Shown: positions 24,332 through 29,835 of the stretch, piece after piece
Position numbering within the stretch: the first letter of the stretch is position 1
Layout: every line of letters starts with the position of its first letter
From: Fluviibacter sp039805725
GTDB taxonomy: Bacteria > Pseudomonadota > Gammaproteobacteria > Burkholderiales > Rhodocyclaceae
DNA: 29,835 nucleotides
NCBI GenBank assembly: GCA_039805725.1
Contig: JBDLTT010000025.1
Coordinates: forward strand, 1-29,835
Direction of reading: 5' to 3'
Position numbers and translations under genes: made by a program
Notes under the pieces: model-generated
Database searches by the model: none
Told to the model about the DNA's origin: nothing
The model's input: the letters and a program-made list of their open reading frames with translations, nothing else

Positions 24332-25670
24332 TCCCCAGTGGGGAAACAGCCACCGGCCGGAAGAGAAAAAACCGGAGCAGGTACCAGAAGTGACTGGTAC
24401 TGAGCCGGTGCAACCCGAAGAAGGTGGCCGGGACACCCCCCCGCAAAAGAGTTCCTCGCAGCTGCCACGGCCCTCTCCAAAAACACCCCCGCCGGAAGGC
24501 CCGCCCGATCTGGAAGAGCTCTGGCAGCAGCTGGTCTATCAAACCCGCTGCAAGCTTGCCCGCGTGTTCGGTAAAGAGCCGCCACCGCCACCCCAGTTTA
24601 CGCCGTTGCCTGCGCCGTCAACGGCGCCCCCCGTTGATGAGCCACTTGCCAGTTGGCAATCCTTAAGCTTTAAGAGCTGGTTGATCGGTGTTTCGTTGAT
24701 TATCGGTGCCTGGCTGGTGAGCGGGTTCTATCTCGTCGATGCGCAGCAACGCGGCATACTCAGCCGTTTTGGCACGGTCATGAGTGTTGAGAATCCCGGT
24801 TGGCACTGGCGCTGGCCCTATCCGGTTGATAGCGTGCGCCTGATCAATGTTGCGGCGGATCGAACGCTGGAAGTGGGGCTAGCACCTGAGAAAAACGGCC
24901 GCTCATCCCCGGGCTTAATGCTGACTTCAGATGGCAACCTGGTAGGTGTGTCTTATGCCGTCGTCTACCAGGTCACGGATCCGGTTGCTTATGTCGCTCA
25001 AGCCGACGCACCGGTGGATGTACTCGCACTGCTTGCCGAGAGTGCCATACGCGATCTGGTGAGCGAGCAAACGCTGCCGTCCATGCTTGGCGCGGCAAGT
25101 GTACCGTCGACCGCGGGCAAGCCCGTATTACAAGTGGCACGTGATCGCCTCCAGGCGCTGCTCGACCCTTTTGCCATCGGCATTGTTGTGAAAGACCTGG
25201 TGATTCGTGAGGTGCAATTGCCAGCGCCGGTGTTGCAATCGGTCAAGGAGGCGGAGCGTCAGGAACAGGCAAGCGCCAAAGCGTTGCGCGAAACGCAGGC
25301 TGCGGCCACCGAGCGCCTGATCCAGACGCACAAGCTGGCCGCCAAACTGCAGGATGAAAGTACGGCCTATGCCCGTGCACTCGAAAATACGGCAGCGACC
25401 CTGCGTAACGCGGCGGCGCTGGATAAGGCGCAGGCCGCCCAGATGCTGGCAAATCACGCTGCAGCCTGGCGCCAACAGTATCCGCTGGTCTTTGCCAGTC
25501 CGGCCGAATTGCAGGCGCGGATTCAACCCAAAGCAGCGGGTCGTTCGGCCGACGCAGCGGGTTCGGATAAGACAGGCGTCAAGGCAACACCTGAGGTCAC
25601 AGACAACTGGCGTGACCGCGACCTTATGCGAACGCGAGATCGTGTCGATCGTCCGGGGAGTGGATCATGA
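24318..25670 (+). CDS. hflK: FtsH protease modulator HflK
   Basis: HflK (450 aa; E. coli 419) forms with HflC a large membrane cage around the AAA protease FtsH and modulates its activity. Visible: a long, Pro/Glu-rich cytoplasmic N-terminus (about 1-115) containing GPPDLEELWQQL and five consecutive prolines (88-92), one transmembrane helix (about 120-140), the SPFH/band-7 domain starting with DAQQRGILSRFG, and a helical Ala/Gln-rich coiled-coil (about 305-395). The proline tract predicts elongation-factor-P dependence. It overlaps hflX by 14 bp and hflC by 4 bp. Confidence 0.95.
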   Translation: MSINDPQWGNSHRPEEKKPEQVPEVTGTEPVQPEEGGRDTPPQKSSSQLPRPSPKTPPPEGPPDLEELWQQLVYQTRCKLARVFGKEPPPPPQFTPLPAPSTAPPVDEPLASWQSLSFKSWLIGVSLIIGAWLVSGFYLVDAQQRGILSRFGTVMSVENPGWHWRWPYPVDSVRLINVAADRTLEVGLAPEKNGRSSPGLMLTSDGNLVGVSYAVVYQVTDPVAYVAQADAPVDVLALLAESAIRDLVSEQTLPSMLGAASVPSTAGKPVLQVARDRLQALLDPFAIGIVVKDLVIREVQLPAPVLQSVKEAERQEQASAKALRETQAAATERLIQTHKLAAKLQDESTAYARALENTAATLRNAAALDKAQAAQMLANHAAAWRQQYPLVFASPAELQARIQPKAAGRSADAAGSDKTGVKATPEVTDNWRDRDLMRTRDRVDRPGSGS

Positions 25671-26521
25671 ACGACCCCGTGTTACAGACGCCGGAGAATC
25701 CGCGTCGCCTTGCGCGGCCATTGACGCTTGGTCGGTTGGGAGCGGTGCTCAGCCTGGTATTGATCTTGCTGGCGGTGTTTTCGGTGACGATCATCGAGTC
25801 CGGCCAGTCGGCGGTATTGATCCGCGCCGGTGCTGATCAGCCCCGGGTCATTGCCTCGCCGGGCATCTATCTGCGCATCCCCTTTGTCGAACGTGTCTGG
25901 TTAATTGATACCCGCCTGCAGACCACTGAACAGATAGAACCCCAGTCGTGCATCACGGCCGATCAACAGACCTTGCACCTTGCCGCATGGATGGCCTGGC
26001 GCGTGACCGATCCGGTAAGGTTCCAGGCAATGAGCGTCACGGACAAGGGCGTGCTGGATGAGCGCTTGCGTAAAACGCTGGGCGAAGCTATTGCCGCCTG
26101 GGCGGCGACACAACCCGCGACCACGCTTCTCAAAGGGCAGGCGGATGTCATATCGATGAATAGCTTAGCCGATCTGAATCAACGACTGAGTGCGCTGGGG
26201 GTAGCGGTGGTTCAGGCTGGTTTACGCCAGGTCGGCCTGTCCGACGCCCGAGAAGAAACCATTTACGCGCGCATGAGCGCCAGTAAGAACCGCAATAGTC
26301 GACAGTTAATCGAAGGGTTAACCGCGAATGAACGGCAACTCGTTGCGTTGCAAAACCGTCAACAGACACAGGTGCTGGATGAGGCGTATCGCATGGCCCA
26401 ACAGACGCGTCAAAGCGCTGAAGCCCAGTTGCTGGTGGCCTATGGTCGTCAGTTTGGTCAGTCCAATGCTGTCGCTGAACTCCTTCGCAATCCGCCCCGG
26501 CCCACCAGTGAATCGGACTAA
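25667..26521 (+). CDS. hflC: FtsH protease modulator HflC
   Basis: HflC (284 aa; shorter than E. coli, 334) is the partner of HflK in the periplasm-facing cage around FtsH. It has one N-terminal transmembrane helix (24-43), the SPFH domain beginning ESGQSAVLIRAGADQPRV, and a C-terminal helix rich in Arg and Gln. The shorter length seems to come from the C-terminal helical part and loops. GGGGAG (25655-25660) within hflK is a strong Shine-Dalgarno. Start overlaps the hflK stop (ATGA). Confidence 0.94.
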   Translation: MNDPVLQTPENPRRLARPLTLGRLGAVLSLVLILLAVFSVTIIESGQSAVLIRAGADQPRVIASPGIYLRIPFVERVWLIDTRLQTTEQIEPQSCITADQQTLHLAAWMAWRVTDPVRFQAMSVTDKGVLDERLRKTLGEAIAAWAATQPATTLLKGQADVISMNSLADLNQRLSALGVAVVQAGLRQVGLSDAREETIYARMSASKNRNSRQLIEGLTANERQLVALQNRQQTQVLDEAYRMAQQTRQSAEAQLLVAYGRQFGQSNAVAELLRNPPRPTSESD

Positions 26522-26539
26522 TCATCCAGGAGACTGCGC

Positions 26540-26734
26540 ATGAACGATACGATCTGGCTCGCGATTGCCCTGATGCTTGTTTTTGAGGGTATGCTCCCAT
26601 TCATTTCGCCGCGCATGTGGCGGGAAACTTTTGAACGCATGATCCAGTTACGTGATGGCCAGATCCGTTTTCTCGGGTTGACCGCCATGCTCGCCGGTGT
26701 GCTTATTCTTACTGTATTACGTCAAACATCATGA
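26540..26734 (+). CDS. DUF2065 family small membrane protein
   Basis: A 64-aa protein with two hydrophobic helices (about 4-22 and 43-61) around a basic loop with FISPRMWRETFERM and the segment RFLGLTAMLAG, characteristic of the DUF2065 (YjeT) family. Its function is unknown. The gene sits between hflC and hisZ/purA in many proteobacteria, which suggests a link to HflKC or membrane quality control, but this is only context. AGGAG (26528-26532) supports the start, and its stop overlaps hisZ. Confidence 0.92.
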   Translation: MNDTIWLAIALMLVFEGMLPFISPRMWRETFERMIQLRDGQIRFLGLTAMLAGVLILTVLRQTS

Positions 26735-27918
26735 TGAAGTGGTTACTGCCTGAATCCGTTGCTGACGCGTTGCCAGACGAGGCTGCACGTCTCGAAGCCT
26801 TGCGTCGCCGGTTGCTTGATCTCTGCGTCGCGCATGGGTATGAACTGGTACAGCCACCGCTCATCGAATATCTGGACTCGCTGCTGACGGGCGCCGGACG
26901 TGATCTGAATTTACGCACCTTCAAGCTGGTCGATCAGAATTCGGGTCGGTCATTGGGTGTACGAGCCGATATGACGGCTCAAGTAGCGCGTATCGATGCC
27001 CATCTATTGAATCGTCCGGGGGTAGTACGTCTCTGCTACTGCGATAGCGTGCTACATGCGCAGCCGGCCGATATGCAGGCTAGCCGCGAACCCTTTCAAC
27101 TCGGTGCCGAGCTTTATGGTTATGCGGATCTAGCCGCCGATCTGGAGATCGTTCGCCTGGCAGCGGCGACATTGCAGGCCGCGGGTGCAGCGGCGGCGCG
27201 CATCGATCTCGGTCACATGGGGATATTCCGCACGTTGATGACGCTGGCCGGGGTGTCTGCCGAAGGCGAAGAGTACTTCTTCAAGCTTCTACAGCGCAAA
27301 GATGTGCCGGGGCTGGAGCAGGAAACTATCCGCTGGCGTCCGGAATTGCGTCAGGCAATTCTGGCCTTACCGCGTCTCTATGGTGATCGTAGTGTACTCG
27401 ATGCGGCGCGTCAGGTACTGCCGCAGGTGCCAGCCATCCACAAAGCGCTGGATGACCTGAACGGACTGGTCTCGCAAGCCGCTGATCTGCCGCTATATAT
27501 CGATCTATCGGATCTGCGCGGCTATCACTATCACAGCGGTATTGTGTTTGCGGCATACTGTCCCGGCGATACATCGGCCATGGCCCTGGGTGGTCGCTAC
27601 GATGGTGTCGGCGCCGCCTTTGGTCGCGCCCGTCCGGCAACCGGTTTCTCGTTAGATCTGCGCGAACTTTGTCGGTTGGCGACTGTGGACGTTATTAAGG
27701 GCGCCATCTTCGCGTCAGCACTCTCGGCAGACGCATCAGCCGTTGATGGCGCTGCACGTGCTCAAGTGATCAGCGAGCTACGCGCCCAGGGTGAACGTGT
27801 GATCGACGCTCTGCCGGGAGAGCGACTCGATACGAAGAGCGGGATTGTTTATAGTGGTGCGGTGTGTGACCGCCAGCTGGTTCAGAAAGCAGGGCAGTGG
27901 GTCGTTGAGCCCTGCTGA
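26731..27918 (+). CDS. hisZ: ATP phosphoribosyltransferase regulatory subunit HisZ
   Basis: HisZ (395 aa) is a histidyl-tRNA synthetase paralogue without charging activity that pairs with short-form HisG to catalyse and feedback-regulate the first step of histidine synthesis. The class II fold is visible (LPDEAARLEALRRRLLDL, VRADMTAQVARID, ALGGRYDGVGAAFGRARPATGFS). The LVRGLDYY motif of true HisRS is replaced by DLRGYHYHSGIVF, and the anticodon-binding domain is missing. Its presence implies a short HisG elsewhere. It overlaps the DUF2065 gene by 4 bp; ATG 26734 is an alternative start. An intrinsic terminator overlaps its stop codon. Confidence 0.94.
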   Translation: MMKWLLPESVADALPDEAARLEALRRRLLDLCVAHGYELVQPPLIEYLDSLLTGAGRDLNLRTFKLVDQNSGRSLGVRADMTAQVARIDAHLLNRPGVVRLCYCDSVLHAQPADMQASREPFQLGAELYGYADLAADLEIVRLAAATLQAAGAAAARIDLGHMGIFRTLMTLAGVSAEGEEYFFKLLQRKDVPGLEQETIRWRPELRQAILALPRLYGDRSVLDAARQVLPQVPAIHKALDDLNGLVSQAADLPLYIDLSDLRGYHYHSGIVFAAYCPGDTSAMALGGRYDGVGAAFGRARPATGFSLDLRELCRLATVDVIKGAIFASALSADASAVDGAARAQVISELRAQGERVIDALPGERLDTKSGIVYSGAVCDRQLVQKAGQWVVEPC

Positions 27919-27926
27919 TTTTTTTT
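27888..27926 (+). terminator. Intrinsic terminator overlapping the hisZ stop codon
   Basis: AGCAGGGC (27888-27895) pairs perfectly with GCCCTGCT (27909-27916) across a 13-nt loop. The 3' arm contains the first base of the TGA stop, and eight T residues follow (27919-27926). It would end the hfq-hisZ transcript and leave purA, 42 bp downstream, to read-through or a weak local promoter. Confidence 0.7.
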
Positions 27927-27959
27927 GGTTTTGATTCATCTTTAAAGTAGAAGTTAAGT

Positions 27960-29267
27960 ATGGCAAAAAATATCGTAGTCGTCGGTACCCAGTGGGGTGA
28001 CGAGGGTAAAGGCAAGATCGTTGACTGGTTAACGGATAACGCCGGAGGTGTCGTGCGTTTCCAGGGCGGACACAACGCGGGTCACACGCTGGTCATCGGT
28101 GAGAAGGAATATAAACTCAACCTCGTGCCGTCGGGTATCGTGCGTGACGGTGTACATTGCTACATCGGTAATGGTGTTGTGCTCGATATTCATCACCTGC
28201 TGAGCGAAATTGCGACGCTGGAAGCGGATGGCCTTAAAGTACGCGGTCGCCTGACCATCAGCCCGGGTTGCCCGGTCATCCTGCCGTATCACGCGGCACT
28301 CGATCGCGCCCGCGAAGCCAAGCGCTGTAGCGACACCAAAATCGGCACGACTGGCAAGGGTATCGGCCCGACCTATGAAGACAAGGTGGCGCGTCGCGCG
28401 TTGCGTGTTTATGACCTGTTTCATCCCGAAACGCTCTCCGCTAAACTAACTGAGCTGCTGGACTATCACAACTTCGTGCTCACCCAGTATCTGGGTGCCG
28501 AGCCGCTCGATCATGCAACGATACTGGCACAGGCGTTGGCCGATGCCGAGCAGATCAAGCCGCTGGTCGGTGATGTGTCTGCCGCGCTGTATGCCGCCAA
28601 TAAGGCCGGTCAGAACCTGCTGTTCGAAGGCGCACAGGGCACGCTGCTCGATATCGACCATGGCACCTATCCGTTTGTCACCTCGTCAAACTGTGTCTCC
28701 GGTCAGGCGGCCGCCGGCAGCGGCGTTGGCCCGGGTATGCTGCAGTACATTCTCGGTATCACCAAGGCCTACACCACCCGTGTGGGCGGCGGTCCGTTTC
28801 CGAGTGAGCTCGATATCGAGACCGAGGGCACGCCCGGTCACCAGATGTCGACCGTCGGTCGCGAGTTTGGCACCGTCACCGGCCGTAAGCGCCGCTGTGG
28901 TTGGTACGATGCTGCTGCCATGCGTCGCTCGGCCATGATCAACGGCCTGACCGGCCTGTGTATTACCAAGTTGGATGTGCTTGACGGTATCAAGGAACTG
29001 AAGATCTGCACTGGCTACAAGCTAGATGGCAAAACAATCGATCTGTTACCGCTGGGTGCTGACGATGTCGCGCGCTGCGAACCAATCTACGAAAGCATGC
29101 CGGGTTGGTCGGAAACGACTTTCGGCGCCAAGCGCTGGGAGGATCTACCGCTGGCGGCTCAAAAGTATCTGATGCGACTCGAGCAACTCACCGGTGTGCC
29201 GGTGGCGATTGTGTCCACGGGTCCTGAACGTGATGAAACCATTGTTCGCGTCCATCCGTTTGCCTGA
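27960..29267 (+). CDS. purA: Adenylosuccinate synthetase
   Basis: PurA (435 aa) condenses IMP with aspartate using GTP, the first step from IMP to AMP. The N-terminal GTP-binding loop GDEGKGK (13-19) holds catalytic Asp14, and His42 lies in GGHNAGH (36-42). IMP-binding KIGTTGKGIGPTYEDK and the C-terminal guanine-binding STGPERDETI are intact. It follows hisZ as in many betaproteobacteria. A candidate -10 (TAAAGT, 27943-27948) is weak, and the ribosome binding site is only a modest GAAG. Confidence 0.98.
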   Translation: MAKNIVVVGTQWGDEGKGKIVDWLTDNAGGVVRFQGGHNAGHTLVIGEKEYKLNLVPSGIVRDGVHCYIGNGVVLDIHHLLSEIATLEADGLKVRGRLTISPGCPVILPYHAALDRAREAKRCSDTKIGTTGKGIGPTYEDKVARRALRVYDLFHPETLSAKLTELLDYHNFVLTQYLGAEPLDHATILAQALADAEQIKPLVGDVSAALYAANKAGQNLLFEGAQGTLLDIDHGTYPFVTSSNCVSGQAAAGSGVGPGMLQYILGITKAYTTRVGGGPFPSELDIETEGTPGHQMSTVGREFGTVTGRKRRCGWYDAAAMRRSAMINGLTGLCITKLDVLDGIKELKICTGYKLDGKTIDLLPLGADDVARCEPIYESMPGWSETTFGAKRWEDLPLAAQKYLMRLEQLTGVPVAIVSTGPERDETIVRVHPFA

Positions 29268-29276
29268 CCCAGAAAC

Positions 29277-29302
29277 ATTGAGCCCGCAGATGCGGGCTCA
29301 AT
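29277..29302 (+). terminator. Hairpin terminator downstream of purA
   Basis: A perfect 11-bp stem (29277-29287 with 29292-29302) closes an AGAT loop, 9 nt after the purA stop. The tail after it is not a good T tract, so it may be inefficient alone or act as a 3' stability hairpin. Confidence 0.6.
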
Positions 29303-29369
29303 TACTTGGTCGATCTGTCTTGTCTTTTGGCGGATCGGCGCCATTTAACCAAAATATAACAATCAGAAC

Positions 29370-29390
29370 AAAAAACCCGCACATGGCGGG
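29370..29390 (-). terminator. Intrinsic terminator of tRNA-Leu (- strand)
   Basis: Read on the - strand, CCCGC and GCGGG pair across a 5-nt loop and are followed by six T residues (complement of 29370-29375). It lies 15 nt beyond the tRNA 3' end. On the + strand a T5 run is further away, so the main direction is minus. Confidence 0.65.
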
Positions 29391-29405
29391 CCTAATGTTT
29401 TTCGT

Positions 29406-29490
<85 letters not shown>

Positions 29491-29506
29491 AGGTGCGAAG
29501 AACAGC

Positions 29507-29534
29507 ATTATAGAAGAAAGAACGAAAATGTCAA
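29507..29534 (-). promoter_or_regulatory. Consensus sigma70 promoter of tRNA-Leu, overlapping the rnr start
   Basis: On the - strand a perfect TTGACA (complement of 29529-29534) and a perfect TATAAT (complement of 29507-29512) are separated by 16 bp. The predicted start near 29500 is about 10 nt before the mature tRNA, followed by a G/C-containing discriminator. The -35 overlaps codons 1-3 of rnr and the -10 lies in the rnr leader. Confidence 0.85.
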
Positions 29535-29835
29535 AGAATGCCAAGCGGGTCGCCAAAGTTCGACGGCTAGATCCGCACTACGAGCGGGAACGCGGGAAGT
29601 ATGAGAATCCCCTGCCATCGCGCGAGTATGTGATCGAACAATTACAAAGTGCCGGTCGACCGATGGCCGAACACGAACTGGCCGATAAGCTGGCGATCGA
29701 TAGCGAAGAACGTGATGCCTTTGAGCGCCGGATTCGCGCGATGGAACGCGAAGGCCAGCTTATGCGCAACCGTAAAGGTGCGTTGATTCTGCCGACCAAG
29801 GCCGATCTGATTGCTTGTCGTATCGAAGGTCATCC
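29528..29835 (+). CDS. rnr: Ribonuclease R (N-terminal part, cut by window end)
   Basis: The first 102 codons of a 3'-5' exoribonuclease of the RNase II/R family. After a basic start (MSKNAKRVAKVRR) comes ERERGKYENPLPSREYVIEQL, which matches the conserved N-terminal segment of E. coli RNase R, then the winged-helix domain with RRIRAMEREGQLMRNRKGAL. The catalytic RNB domain lies beyond the window. ATG 29528 follows a purine-rich stretch (29513-29523). In E. coli RNase R degrades structured RNA and acts with tmRNA. The purA/tRNA-Leu/rnr neighbourhood supports the assignment. Confidence 0.93.
   Translation, partial: MSKNAKRVAKVRRLDPHYERERGKYENPLPSREYVIEQLQSAGRPMAEHELADKLAIDSEERDAFERRIRAMEREGQLMRNRKGALILPTKADLIACRIEGH

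Noticed and set aside
26731..27918. Second histidyl-tRNA synthetase gene
   Set aside because: The LVRGLDYY motif and anticodon-binding domain are missing; this is HisZ, and the true synthetase is at 18219-19535.

Overview
This window is an ordinary, gene-dense piece of a bacterial chromosome, almost certainly from a betaproteobacterium. The evidence is gene order and family type: ffs-dnaX-ybaB-recR after an rRNA operon, petABC-sspA-sspB, accA-tilS, ndk-rlmN-pilF-rodZ-ispG-hisS-yfgM-bamB-der, and hfq-hflX-hflK-hflC-DUF2065-hisZ-purA followed by rnr. Genus cannot be fixed from what is visible. Coding density is very high, nearly all genes are on the + strand, and I see no insertion sequence, prophage, integrase, CRISPR array or toxin-antitoxin pair.

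Layout. 1-688: 3' end of 23S rRNA, 5S rRNA and a strong intrinsic terminator. 792-3543: SRP RNA, then dnaX, ybaB and recR (replication clamp loader and recombination repair). 3603-6254: the three cytochrome bc1 subunits with their own promoter, then an intrinsic terminator that abuts the ribosome binding site of sspA. 6339-7743: sspA, sspB and a small CbiX/SirB-like chelatase, whose 3' end overlaps a convergent TerC/Alx-family membrane protein gene on the - strand. 8791-10088: a YcbL-type metallo-beta-lactamase-fold hydrolase and an AlkA-like DNA glycosylase. 10167-12466: accA and tilS. 12586-13854: a putative Na+/H+ antiporter with lower G+C than its neighbours and its own leader. 13954-21428: a long co-directional run from ndk to bamB (nucleotide pool, rRNA/tRNA methylation, type IV pilus pilotin, cell shape, isoprenoid synthesis, His-tRNA synthesis, outer membrane assembly). 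21425-27918: der, hfq, hflX, hflK, hflC, a small DUF2065 membrane protein and hisZ, linked by several 4-bp ATGA overlaps. 27960-29267: purA. 29406-29490: tRNA-Leu(CAG) on the - strand, with a consensus promoter running into the first codons of rnr, which starts at 29528 and is cut by the window end.

How the parts work together. The genes are housekeeping: translation, RNA metabolism, respiration, envelope biogenesis and membrane proteolysis control (HflKC with Hfq and HflX). I found no convincing undescribed multi-gene system. The points worth a second look are regulatory and architectural: a terminator 15 nt before sspA that implies read-through from petABC, a terminator folded over the hisZ stop codon, a tRNA promoter overlapping the rnr start codon, antisense-overlapping 3' ends of cbiX and terC, and the compositionally distinct antiporter gene.
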